Origin: Apodospora peruviana
Lineage: Eukaryota > Ascomycota > Sordariomycetes > Sordariales > Lasiosphaeriaceae
Assembly: GCA_033439685.1 (NCBI GenBank)
Contig: JAUEDM010000005.1
Span: 2,604,001-2,668,000, forward strand
Reading direction: 5' to 3'
DNA length: 64,000 nucleotides
In this document: one piece after another, positions 1 through 11,067 of the stretch
Numbering within the stretch: the first letter of the stretch is position 1
Layout of the letters: each line of letters opens with the position of its first letter
Made by a program: the position numbers and the translations under genes
Notes under the pieces: generated by a model
The model's input: only the letters and a program-made list of their open reading frames with translations
Told to the model about the DNA's origin: nothing
Database searches by the model: none

Positions 1-295
1 TCAGCCGTCTCCCGAATCATTGAACCGTTCCCCTCCTCCCACCAACTTCCCCTTGACGATCAAAATCCAGTTGATAAACCCCCAAGAATTGGCTCAAAAA
101 TACCGACAAACACCAAACTGCTATCTCTTTTTGCCCTATTTCCCGAGATAAACACTCTTCTAGTGTCCAAGCAGTTGCACCGTCCGTCGTTGCTCTGCAC
201 CACACCAAGCCGGTTACACCCGTCGGCGGCATCCCACGACATTACGCACATAACCAGCCTTACCATATTATCTTGACTCGTAGCCTTTCATCGCG

Positions 296-2072
296 ATGGC
301 TTACCGCACATCCGCGCCGGATCTCGACCGCCCCGGCGAACGAACAGAGCGTTGGGATCGCGATCGTTTCTCGTACGAAAAAGACCGCGACCGCTACGGC
401 GACGTTCGCGAGCGTTTCGAGGAGGACGATGACCATGTATACACCCGCCGCGGCGCGGCGCCGCGCGCACCACCACCACGGGAGCGCTCAGTCGGCGACT
501 ACCTCGAGCGCCGCCGCGGTCCACCATCATCATTTGACGACGACGATGTCATCTTCCGTGAGCGCGAGCGACGTCGGGTACAGTACGACGATGAACCACC
601 CCGCATGATGCGGCGCCGCCCGTCACCGCCCGAAGTGCAGTACGAGCGCACTATCGAGAAAGAGAGGAGATACCGCAGCCCGTCGCCGGCGAGACGCCCA
701 GGACGGCCAGGCGGCATGGTCAGACGGCCGTCGAGCCTCGACACGTTCGACCGCAAGCCGATGCGGCAGCCCTACTATGAGCGTGACGAGGCGTACGGGC
801 CCCCAGCTAGAAAGGAGGACTTCAGAGCGCCTCCTTATGTGCCGATTCCACTCCCAAGGTCTAGGGCACTGCCGCCGCCGAGGGTCTCGGAGCAGCGCGA
901 CTTCTACGAGGAGATCCAGGTTTCCGATCAGGCTCGATACGGCGATGAGGCCTTCCACGGTCTCCCTGAAGAGCGTGTGCGCGAAAAGAGGACCGTTCGG
1001 ACCCGCCGCCGGAGCCGAAGCAGGGAGTCGAGGGCGACGCGGAGCTACCGGAGCAGCTCGCGGGCGTCGAGCACGAGCAGCAGCAGCTCGAGCAGCAGCG
1101 GCGGCACCACCATTACCACGAGGAGCGAGTATCCCAAGAAGGGCAAGACGCGCGTGCCTGAGAGGTTGGTGTCCAGGCGGGCGCTTATCGATCTCGGGTA
1201 TCCGTTTGTCGAAGAGGTTTGTCTACTTCCATGCCAATTAACAACAGATTAAAGCTGCTTACTGACATCGTCTTTGTTTCAGGGAAGCACAATCGTCATC
1301 CAGAAAGCCCTCGGGCAGAAAAACATCGACGACCTCCTCAAGCTGAGCGATGAATACAAGAAGAGTATGCCCTCCCTTTGCTGCCCATTTCCTGCTTCCA
1401 ACCGTATTACTAACGCCCCTTTTTCTCATAGGCGAACTCGAAATCATGGCCGCCCGCTCTTCAGCAGGCGACATCATCGAAGAGCGCCGCACCGAAATCG
1501 TCCAAGTGGCGCACCAACCCACCCCTGTCATACCAACCTACACCCGAACCGCCCCGGTCATGATGCAAGAGCAACCCCGCCCCGTCATCGTGGCCGCGCA
1601 GCACCGCCCGCCCACGCCGGTGGAAGTCGTACAGAAAACCGCCGTGATCCGCGACGTTTCACCGTCACGCTACACCACCTCTTCCTACACCACCGACACC
1701 TACAGCACCACTTCGTACGACACATCTACTACGGCAACGCCCTACCCCGTCATGTATGAAACCGCCGGCCGCGCGAGGGAAGTTTCGGGAGAAATCCCCG
1801 TCGGCCCGGTTGCGCTGGCGACCGATGACCGGCGGCGCTCGCACCACGACGCTGATATTCGGCACGAGATCCGCCATCTTGAGCGCGAGCTGGCCAGGCG
1901 CGACCATTCTCGGCACAGAGGGGAACTCGTCAAAGCGGAACGGTTGTCGACGGGCGAGTTGGTGTTGTTTGAGGAGTCTGTGGAGAGAGTCGAGGAGCCT
2001 TCGCGGGGTGTGCGCATCGAGAAGGACAAGAAAGGTAGGATGTCTATTAGCGTGCCGAAGTACCCTCGGTGA
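296..2072 (+). CDS. Arg/Ser-rich protein with conserved fungal C-terminal domain (probably DUF8035)
   Basis: Three exons join in phase: 296-1216, 1283-1364 and 1432-2072, giving 547 residues. Introns start GTTTGT and GTATGC; the second has a TTACTAACG branch site before its AG. Residues 1-290 are low complexity: acidic and Arg-rich blocks, RSPSP-like stretches and a poly-Ser run near residue 260. The conserved block straddles both introns, from about residue 290 (RVPERLVSRRALIDLGYPF) through a helix with QKALGQKNIDDLLKLS to AARSSAGDIIEER. I recall this block from fungal proteins catalogued as DUF8035, but the number is from memory. The last ~60 residues are charged. No catalytic motif is visible and function is unknown; the Arg/Ser content would suit a nuclear or RNA-associated role, which is only inference. 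The ATG at 296 is the first plausible start. Confidence 0.85.
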
Positions 2073-3401
2073 TTCACTACTACCATTCTTTTGAAGGTGC
2101 GGTGTTTCTTAATATCCTGCCGTAGCTTTGTTTTTAGGGGTCGTTATTTACTTTCTTGGTTGCTTGAACCTTAAATGTGCTGACGTTTGTTGTTTGTACA
2201 TAGGTCCGCCGCCGAGGTTGATGAAAGCCATGCTTGCTACTCTTACTTGAGCCCGTTTTTTTTTTTTTTTTTTGGTATGGGAGGTCGCGGTCTCGAGAAT
2301 ATCACGTTTCGGAGTTTTATTCTTTTGTGTTTTGCTGGATTACGACTGCAGATGCTGCTGGAGCTTTATCTAAGGTACATACACATATATCACGGCCGGT
2401 TGATCTCTGCGTTATTTCCTTTGTAAGGTGTCTGGAGGATGGATTTACTTCTCATGATAATGAATGCGATATACATACTTATATACATACATCAGCATAC
2501 CCAATTAGCACCGCTGGCATAAATGAAGCTCACTTAACAAGGCATATCCAAACATGACGCACGGCAGCTGGAGCTCCGGCTGGATGACTATAAGCCGGAT
2601 AACATCATGTGATATAGACGTTATCGCTCGTTGCACTGATGGACAACAACACACCACCACACACAGAGACAGTTCAAAATCGTCTCCTGAGGAAGGACGG
2701 GATCCGTCCGGGACGCTGATGTCTGTTTGACTGTCTGCCTGTCTGACATATGAAATCACGCACCACAAGTCGCTACATAGGTAGGTCCCTTGGTTAGAGT
2801 GGGTTAGTAAATGTTTACCCCTGGATGGATGTCCCTCAAGGGTCATAAGCCTTCACGCTTCTGTAAGTACATCCAGAGGAATTCCACACCATCGAACGCT
2901 TCATCACCATCCAAGCAAGACCGCAGGATCGGACTCTTATCAAATGTATTCGTATCTGGACCCCGAGTCAGCCCGAACATAATGGTCGAGAGAGAACAAC
3001 TCGAACCAGATGAGACACACGCAGACAGACTAAAGGTCTGCGTATCCAGACAGCAGGACTGGCCTGTTAGCTAACCACAACAACTCTCTCCATTGTTCTT
3101 CTCATGCTATCATATACGGTAGGTAGTCTGATGAGAAACTTTTCCGGATCTGGCATATTTTGACCCATCCCTCATCATACTTTACTCCCTCTCCAAAATC
3201 CTTTTTAAGTTCTTTCCCCAAAGCCGTAACTTTTGCCTCTCTCTCTGTTTGTGTGATAACTCCAGTAATATGGTCGTCATGGTGGTAAATAGGAAAAAGA
3301 AAAAAAAAACAAAAAAAAAACAATGCAGTATAAACTCGCCCCTCGTACAAATGAAAACCCAGAAAGAAAAGAAACACACGAATTATGACATTGCTCTTCT
3401 T
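2073..3401. other. Intergenic region between convergent genes
   Basis: About 1.3 kb between the convergent 3' ends of the Arg/Ser-rich gene and homocitrate synthase. It holds a T-run at about 2257-2273, A-rich tracts near 3300-3320 and short low-complexity stretches. I see no gene, tRNA or element. Confidence 0.6.
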
Positions 3402-5233
3402 TTATGCCCCGTTTACCGGCGATACTTCCGCCCCCGATGGTACCGCGACCGCCTTCTCGGCTGTTACTAGCACCGGCTCGTCGAGCTTGCCGTTCTCAGG
3501 CTGAGACTCGCTCAGGCTCAAGTGGAAGCTGCGGATGATGGAGTCGGCATCGTCGATGGCGATGGGCCTCACGTCGGCAAGTGTCTTGATCTTGGCGGTA
3601 CTGTAACAACCACGTTAGCTTTTTTAGGTTTAGATGATGGATTGGGGAATACATACACCTCCTTAACCTGATCATCAGTCATGACAAGGCCGAGCTGGCC
3701 AACACGCGTCTTGACCGCGTTCCAGCCCGTCAGGCGCGACGCAAAGTGCACGTAGCGCGTCAGGCCGAAGTCGGCAGGGTTCAGAATCTCGTAGGTGCTC
3801 GGGTTGTTGAGGATGGCCTTGGCGTGGATGCCGGCCTTGTGGGTGAAAGCGCAGAAGCCGGTGATGGGGTTATTGAAGGGCGTGTTGACCTCGACGGCCT
3901 CGGCGACCAAGTCCTCGATCTCCTTGATCATGTGCAGCTTATACTTGCCCTTGACGTACTCGGGGGCGGTCACGACCATGCGCGCCATCAGGCCGCCGAG
4001 CGGCGTGATGCCGTTGCGCTCGCCGATGCCGAGCACGCTCGTGTCGATGTGCGTGGCGCCGGCCTCGAGCGCGCAGTAGGCGTTGGCGATGCTGCAGCCC
4101 GTGTCGTTGTGGAAGTGCGTCTCGATGTCGCACGAGACGACGCCGCGGAGCGTCCGGACGAGATCGTAGACCTGGCGGGGGGAGGCGCAGCCCACGGTGT
4201 CTGCAATACCGACGCGGTGAACGCCAACCTTGTCCACGGCTCTGTAGAGAGAGAGGAGATCGACGAGGTCGGAGCGGAACGAGTCCTCGCTGGAGACTGT
4301 TTGGCCAGAGAGGTTAGCTTGTGACTCAGGGGCATAGCACAGTGAAGGTTATTCGTCCACTTACACCGAACCTCGAGTCCTTTGGACTTGATGTACTCAA
4401 TAACCTCAATGGCGGTCTTCTCAATGTAGGCCATATCCTTGCCGTGGCTGTGCTCGCGGAGGAAGCTCGAGGTACCAATGACGACGTCGAGGCCGTCAAC
4501 ACCAGTCTCTACGGCCAACTTGGCATCACGCATGTCGCAGCGGACATCTATTCCCAGTCATTGTCAGTCAGGAATAGCCCACCACAACTAACAAGGGGGT
4601 AGTGACTCACGGGTCAGGATCTTGGCCTTGAGTCCCAGCTTGCAGATGGCCTCGCAGTCCTTGCGCGACTGCTCGGACGCAGCGGGCGACGTCAACTCGA
4701 TGTAGTCGACTCCGAAGGCATCGAGAGCTGGAATTCGGGTCGGTTATTGTCAGCGGACATGGCGGCGGAAGAAAGGAGCGAGAAGAGTTTCTCTTCGGGG
4801 GGTTTAGTTACCCTTGGCACTAGAGGAGAAGCGAGGTCAGCAAACACAGTCTCTCAACCGGGGAAAGGTGAATTACACACATCTTGATCTTGGTCTCGGT
4901 GTCAAAGTAGGCATTGGCGAACTGCTCTCCCTCTGTAGCGTTCCACCATTGTCAGCATTCCCTTTTTTGTCTCAGAGAGAGGCCAATTCGTACCGCGAAG
5001 AGTCGACTCGATGATCTTGAAGTTGCTGACATTGGAGAGGTAGTCGCCCACGGGCTGGTATGGGTTTGTACGAAAGTGGGCACCGCCCTGCAGGGTCGAG
5101 GTCAGTTTCTCGGACTAGCTTTGGCATGTGTCGTCTCGTGCCAGAGAGAAAGAAAACCTACGTTGTTGCCGTTGGCTGTGCCATTGCCATTGGTTTGGGG
5201 CCCTGAGCCGTTGGTACCGTCTGCTCCGCACAT
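3402..5233 (-). CDS. hcsA: Homocitrate synthase (lysine biosynthesis)
   Basis: Condenses acetyl-CoA and 2-oxoglutarate to homocitrate, the first committed step of the fungal alpha-aminoadipate lysine pathway. Eight exons on the minus strand, all phase-checked: 5162-5233, 4994-5087, 4881-4932, 4812-4819, 4611-4727, 4365-4547, 3657-4296 and 3402-3600, giving 454 residues, about the family length. The HMGL/DRE-TIM-type domain shows ESTLREGEQFAN near residue 45, DYIELTSP near 80, a GIADTVGCASP segment, the metal-binding HFHNDTGC motif and ETHF before it, GIGERNGITPLGG, and GFCAFTHKAGIHAKA. The C-terminal ~65 residues hold the region that in this family contributes to lysine feedback inhibition. 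The N-terminus is Gly/Asn-rich and no clear targeting peptide is visible. Exon 4 is only 8 nt; skipping it would break the frame. Confidence 0.96.
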
Positions 5234-7041
5234 GTTGTCGGCTTTGTTTTTGTTTGTTTCTGGAGTTTATCTTCCTGTCTTGTTCGTATAAGAGAAAGTC
5301 GTCGCCGAGCAGTGGAGGGGGGGTTTGGCAGGAGAAGGAGAGGGCCGGAATTGGGTACTGAATAGGGGGGAAATGGAAAAGGTTCTGGAGGAGAGAGAGA
5401 CGGACGTTGTGGCTTCAAGTTGGCTTTTTTTTCTTTTAGAGTTCGCTCCCGATGTCGCTGAAATAGTCTCTGTTTTAGGCCTGATGCGTCTCAAGTGAGT
5501 CAATCAAAATTTTCTGGGTACCGGCCTCGACCCCGCAATTCGGTGGCACAAAAAAAACACAAAACGAGAGGGGCATCGAGAGAATGGAGATGGTTTTGTC
5601 TGACCGCCCTGAAATTGAGTTATATGATTGGTTGGGGCCGATGAATAAGAGGCGGTTCCAAGGTTGGCATCACGTCACACCCCGAGCCGAACTTTTTTTT
5701 TCCTTCTTTCCCCTGCACATACATTATCCGCCGCCACTTCAAAGACAGATCCATAGATCTCCAAGGGACCAGGACACCTTAAGACTGGCTGCTCCCATAT
5801 ATTACGGCTACCCTCTAACCAGCATAACCAGCAATATCGTCGTGTGATTATGCAACTGTATAAAGGCTTCTAGGCCACTTTGGACCTTCTAACCGTTCAA
5901 GATGGAGAATGTCCTCGTGCTCCAAAGAGAACCTTGGTGGGGACCTGTCTGCCACAGCACAGCGGGGTTCATGCTGTGACCCATGTCAATATCTCATGCC
6001 CGCCGTTGTGCGCAGCAGGGCGTCCTCCGAGAGACGGGCTACCTACCCCGGAGTCATTGCACGTCTCTTGTTGTGTTGACGGGTTCTGTCAAGCAGCAGT
6101 AGTTCATGTAACTATCTATAGCCGGATCTCTCAAAGTAAACAGCAAGTCACTGGATGGGGGGAAAGGAGTCATTTTCTTCTGTTGATGACTCTCACAACA
6201 CCCCCGCACTACGGATACTTGCACTAGGATGGCTTGGATCCATGGTCAGTGCTGCCCAACGGATCCCCCACAGTTCCTCTGTGCTAGGCTTGCTAGCCTG
6301 TGAAATCCTGTGCCACCCGGCCACTGAAAATCTGGGGGACGGGAAGACGAAGCGGAGAGATGGAACTGTAAGTGCAGCTCAGGCATGTCTCGGATCGTTC
6401 CATCTGACAGAATGGGATCAAACGGTCGTTGCCGAGTTACACACCTTCCTATCTCTTATCTGTATGTCCAGAGGTCAACTGTTGAGGCATGGGCCGAGGC
6501 TAACGACGTTGGATTGATGAGCCGCATTGTGCATCCGCTGCATTCAACGTGTATGGCCTGATTTGTCTGCAGTCCATTCTGCGCCCAGCACGACTGCTGC
6601 AATCTAGATCCGCTGATTTCCCCTGGCCTGGACCTGTCGTGGACTGGCACGTCTCGAACGACGTGGCCTGCAGTTTGTTGGGGAGGAGAATCCTCTACGG
6701 ATGGCAGCAGTTGGACTAGCTATAAATACGTCGGGGGAAGGACTCTTTGTTTGCCTGCGCGAAACACACAACTTGGAAAGGGGGCGAATGCAAGTGAGAG
6801 CGAGATCGGCAATTTTGGCCAGGCACCATATCAACATCAACATCGTTTATCTCCAGTCGCCTTTTGGATAACCACTTTGCAAGCTCACAGGAAAAGAAAC
6901 CGTTTCATTGTTTTATTCGAGGAAGCTCTCTGGCTTGCTTTGTGAAGGCATCCCGATTTTCCAGGTTCCATATTACAGTTCCACAGAGGCAGACGGCGAC
7001 GCACACGCTCAAAAAGGTCGCGAGACACGCCGCCGGACACA
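5234..7041. promoter_or_regulatory. Divergent intergenic region of homocitrate synthase and TANGO2-like gene
   Basis: 1.8 kb separating two divergent genes, so it must hold both promoters. A TATA-like TATAAATA at 6721-6728 lies about 315 nt before the TANGO2-like ATG. Pyrimidine-rich DNA (on the minus strand) precedes the homocitrate synthase ATG. I see no further gene and cannot assign a transcription-factor site with confidence. Confidence 0.4.
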
Positions 7042-8277
7042 ATGTGCATCGTCCTCCTAACAACCTCGCACCCCAAATATCCCCTCATCATCCTAGACAA
7101 CCGCGACGAGTACATCCTCCGGCCGACAAGCAGACCGCACTGGTGGAAGACGCGCACCGAAAGCGACCCATCGAAGGAAGTCGAGATCCTCTCCAGCGTC
7201 GACCTGCAGCGTCCCGAGCACGGCACATGGCTCGGCATCACCAAGGACGGCAATTTTGCCGTCCTGACCAACTACCGCGAGATGGACACCCAAGACACTA
7301 ATCACCCCGTGCACACCAAGCGCAGCCGCGGCGGCATGGTGACCGCCTGGCTGGGCGCCGACCCGGCCGAGCCCACCGAGGCATTCGTCCGCCGCATGCT
7401 CGAGTCCGGCGACGTCAAGGGCGTAGGCGGCTTCTCGCTGATATGCGGCAAGCTGCGCAAGGCGAAGCTTGCGAAGGCAAAATCCCTCGAGCCGCTGGCC
7501 ATCATCTCCAACCGCAGCGAGCACCTCGAGACGATCCCCTGGATCTGCGGCATGTTTGGCAAGACTTATGGCCTCAGCAACGCCATCTACGTCGACCCGG
7601 AGGAGGCTACGTACGCCCAAGGTTACGTCAAGTCCAAAGATGGACTGCTGCCGCCCACGCCGCCGTCACCTACGATATGGCCAAAGATCCAAACCGGCGC
7701 CGACATGCTTTCATCTCTTGCATCGTCGCCCGACGCGGCCGATCTACCGGAGGAGGAACTTACCGAGTCTCTATTCAAGATCCTGGACACGGACAAATTT
7801 CCCTGCGAATCGGAGACCGAGTTTGAGGAGGGCATACCCTTGCTGGCCAACAGCATCTTTATTCCTGCGTTCGGCGGCAAGGACCGCCAGGAGGAGATGA
7901 CGGCTGCCAGACAGAAAGGGACCGTCAGCGTCGCGAACGGTGGGGCGACGACCACGACGGCGGAAGAGACGCTGGCCATTGAGGCGAGGCCGGACGGTGG
8001 CCCGGCTAACAAGCTGCTCTGGTTCCAGACGGGTCTCTACGGCACGCAGCGGCAGACGGTTATTCTTGTGGACTGGGAAGGCAATGTCAGCTATACGGAA
8101 CGGGCGCTCTACGACGAGAACGGGAACCCGATAAGGAGGGGCGAGGGGGATATGAAGTTTGGGTTTAAGATTCAGGGGTGGGATAATGAGGAGGACCAGC
8201 AGGAGGAGGCTGACGGAAAGAAGGATGGGGAGCAGCCTGCGGAGGTGAAGCCGAAAACGAATGGGTATGCGATGTAA
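7042..8277 (+). CDS. TANGO2/NRDE-family protein
   Basis: Single-exon gene of 411 residues starting at the ATG in ACACAATGTGC. The N-terminus reads MCIVLLTT and then carries the family hallmark Asn-Arg-Asp-Glu as ILDNRDEYILRPT at about residues 16-29, with a conserved WW pair after it. Further family blocks are GTWLGITKDGNFAVLTNYRE (about 62-81), the SRGGMV turn and GFSLICGK. The C-terminal half has the YGTQRQTVILVD strand followed by a charged Gly/Glu-rich tail. The family (yeast Ygr127w, human TANGO2) has an Ntn-hydrolase-like fold and has been linked to Golgi organisation and heme or acyl-CoA handling; the exact activity is unsettled, so no reaction is assigned. An acidic insertion of about 40 residues around 220-260 is not typical of the core. 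Confidence 0.9.
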   Translation: MCIVLLTTSHPKYPLIILDNRDEYILRPTSRPHWWKTRTESDPSKEVEILSSVDLQRPEHGTWLGITKDGNFAVLTNYREMDTQDTNHPVHTKRSRGGMVTAWLGADPAEPTEAFVRRMLESGDVKGVGGFSLICGKLRKAKLAKAKSLEPLAIISNRSEHLETIPWICGMFGKTYGLSNAIYVDPEEATYAQGYVKSKDGLLPPTPPSPTIWPKIQTGADMLSSLASSPDAADLPEEELTESLFKILDTDKFPCESETEFEEGIPLLANSIFIPAFGGKDRQEEMTAARQKGTVSVANGGATTTTAEETLAIEARPDGGPANKLLWFQTGLYGTQRQTVILVDWEGNVSYTERALYDENGNPIRRGEGDMKFGFKIQGWDNEEDQQEEADGKKDGEQPAEVKPKTNGYAM

Positions 8278-9104
8278 GACAAGAGGCAAGGATGGCAGTC
8301 GAGTGCCTCCCACCCTGGTTGATGGTAGATGGCGGTGTGGTTTCGATACGGCTGGAGTGGGCTTTTGTTGAAGAGATGGAAGACAGGCTTGGAAGGTACG
8401 GACATGATGAGTTTATTTTGAATGGCATGAACACGGTCATGAGGATAGCATGGGCTGGGGGCCGATGGACCGCTTGGCTTGTTTAAAGGTGGAATCGTCC
8501 AGAGTCACAGGTCATAGTACTAATGGACAGCATTGATACCAGGGAGTTGGGGTTGGAAGCGTTCTTGTATTCCTTTCTCGGGTTCCTTGTTAGACGTGAC
8601 GGCGGTAGCTGTGTTCTTTTGGGTACACGGGTTCTGGATAAGTACCTTACTTAGACAAGCGGAGGCAATAACAGCAGTACTTTTCTCCTTCCAAGTTCGA
8701 CTCATCGCAGCCTCGCGTCCCGGCTGTCTCTTAGTCAAGGACATGGACTCTCTGGTAGGCTGTTGGCCACACATACAATCTTCTTGAGAAACAGGTAAGT
8801 GTGAGTCTATCTCTGCAGGGCCTGAACTTGGAATTGGGTCCCTGATCGACAGTGCGTGCTGGCCACTTAGGAAACATAGGCAATCTCCAGCTCGCCTTCC
8901 TCCTTTATTATTTATTATCCGAGGCTATCAGGTGGCATCTATGATGGAAACATGGAGTTCCTAGTCTTTATGTTTCTGTTTCCGCCGGAAACTTCTCTTC
9001 AAGGTTGATATTATGCCAAACCTTTCTCGGACAAGTGGAATGGCCAAGGGACTGTCGGTGTGGTGATGGTTGCGTCTTACGTTTGCAGAAGGGAGAGACT
9101 GCCG
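8278..9104. other. Intergenic, no gene seen
   Basis: Stretch between the TANGO2-like gene and the tandem array. ORFs here are short and lack family motifs. I see nothing further. Confidence 0.5.
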
Positions 9105-10060
9105 CGACGCCCTTCTTTCTCTATCTTCGAAGAGGGCATTTATGCCTTCCAGTCATCTCTCTCAAGACCCAAAGTTAGTCCCCTAGACTTCAAAAATCCC
9201 TTAGTGGTGGTCGGCGTGGTTGGTTCTGGAGGAGTCATCGTCGCCTTGCTCCCAATGTAAGAACAGAGGCTACCCGTTCTTTCCCATCCACAAGTTCGTC
9301 TCGACCATGTCGACAGACACCTACAAACTCTGCAGAAATTACCCAACAAATCGGTCGCAGTCGGCGTGACTGTCGCTGCTTGGGGGCCAACCACTTCCGC
9401 CACTCTCGAAGCAGAGAGCACTCGCTCTTTCCCATCTACAATGATGTGATTTCGTCAAGGTGGGTACCAGACAGCCATCATCTGCGGTCGTCAAGGTCCC
9501 TAGGTATGCCGTTGCTGCTTCACAGAGGGCAATGACTGTCTCATGCTGGGCATCGAAAACAGGGAGCGAGCGTTCTTTCCTACCTACTACGAGACCGCCT
9601 CGTCCAGGGGGAGACTTATCTGACCGGGAGTATCCGGTGGCATCAACTGCGGTCGACAAGGTGCCTAGAGCATGCTGTTGCTGCCTCAACGGGCGGTGGC
9701 CGTCCTCCTCTTGGGTGTCACCAGCAGGGAGCGAGCGTTCTTTCCCATCTACAACAAGCCTGGAGTCAATCTCGTTGAGGTGGATCTCTGTCGAAAGTAA
9801 TTACCAGGCATCAACTGCGTTCGGCGAGGCAGTGTCTGCTTCGAAGGGTGACAGGCTCCAGTCACTTCCTGCGCCTAGGCCGAGGACATATGTTCTTTCC
9901 TCTCAACTAAGGGGTAATTTCGTCCAAGTGGAGACTCCACCGACGTTTCAGTCATGGTACGCGTCGGCAAGGCGGCTGCTACTCAGCAAATCGAGGGCGG
10001 TATGCTCTCTCCTTCCCTCATCGACAACTCGGTCCATCAACTGGTCCCTGGGGGCGGCAG
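9105..10060. repeat. Degenerate ~155-bp tandem repeat array, about six units
   Basis: A recurrent anchor resembling GTTCTTTCCCATCTACAA occurs at about 9113, 9277, 9425, 9573, 9738 and 9893, spaced 164, 148, 148, 165 and 155 bp. Units also share internal blocks: GGGAGCGAGCGTTCTTTCC (9562, 9727), CATCAACTGCGGTCGACAAG versus CATCATCTGCGGTCGTCAAG, and a TTTCGTC-AAGTGGAGAC-like segment after the anchor. Copies have diverged by substitutions and small indels. A 217-codon frame runs across several units from 9460, but it opens without a convincing start context and I do not regard it as a gene. Origin is unknown. Confidence 0.75.
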
Positions 10061-11067
10061 AGATTGGCCCATGGTCATGGACGAGGAAGCAGGTACGTCT
10101 ATCAAGGTCTTAGCCAGGCCTATTGCCGGCACGGCTGCACCTGTCACGAGATGGAGTCCATGCCTTGCCGGCCAGTCATCCACACACCACGGGCAAATAT
10201 TGGATGAAACTGGACCGCAAGAAAAATCCATTTTCAGACGGTAGGAAAGAGGTAAGTGAATGTTTTACTGACCATCCTGGACGAGGGGTATAGCTCTGGT
10301 GCCTGTACCAATGGCTGTCTTTCTTCCACCTTCTTACACGCATCCCAAATCTAACTTGCATGCAGTAGAATCTCAGCAGGAAGATCTAACCTACCCTCTA
10401 AGCACCCGTATCTTTCAAAACAGTGGTGGCCCGAGGCTGGTGCCTGCCCCAAAACCCCAAGGTCCGGACGACTGCTGACGATAAAAGCAGTCTGAATCGC
10501 CTGCTCATATTCCAGTCTTCTCCTGAAAGGCAGGAGCGCATCTCAGGGTAGTACACACGACCTGTCTTGCAGCCGCGTACTTTCCCTCAACACTTTTTCT
10601 GGACCGGCACTTTATTTCTCGGTTCTCCTTCTTAAAGACTGCCATTTCTCCCAACCTTGGACTCTCTTTCGTATTGTCCGGAACCCATTCGCCTTCTTGA
10701 TGCTGACGCTGTCTTCGAACGCTACTTCTATTCGGCCGTCACTGCTTGACGAGACCAACACACCTGTCTATAAGCAACTCTATTAGTCCTCGACTCTATC
10801 TTCCTGTCACTTCCTCTCCCGGTCTTCTGGTTAAGGCCAAGCAAAGGCTCAAGATCCGCGTCACCGTCACGCATCGAGCAGCTGCCAGGTATGTCGCCCT
10901 CGTTCGCAGGCTGCTGCTACCTTGTGATGTTTATTTCTTGTTGTTTACACCCCTGAGCGGCCTTTCGACTTCATCCGACGTTTCTTTGTCTCATGTCAAG
11001 CACCATTTGCTAACCTCCTTGAGCAGACAACGTCTTCCAAGTTGATTTTCACTTTCAACATCCCAAG
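10061..11067. other. Intergenic upstream of the palindrome-bearing gene
   Basis: About 1 kb with pyrimidine-rich tracts increasing towards 10600-11050, as expected of a fungal promoter and leader for the gene at 11068. No gene seen. Confidence 0.4.

Noticed and set aside
3746..4324. A 192-codon plus-strand frame in the homocitrate synthase gene
   Set aside because: Antisense shadow of exon 7 of homocitrate synthase.
9460..10113. A 217-codon open frame across the tandem array
   Set aside because: It follows the repeat units, has no family motif, and its start is not convincing; the openness can be explained by the GC-rich repeated DNA.
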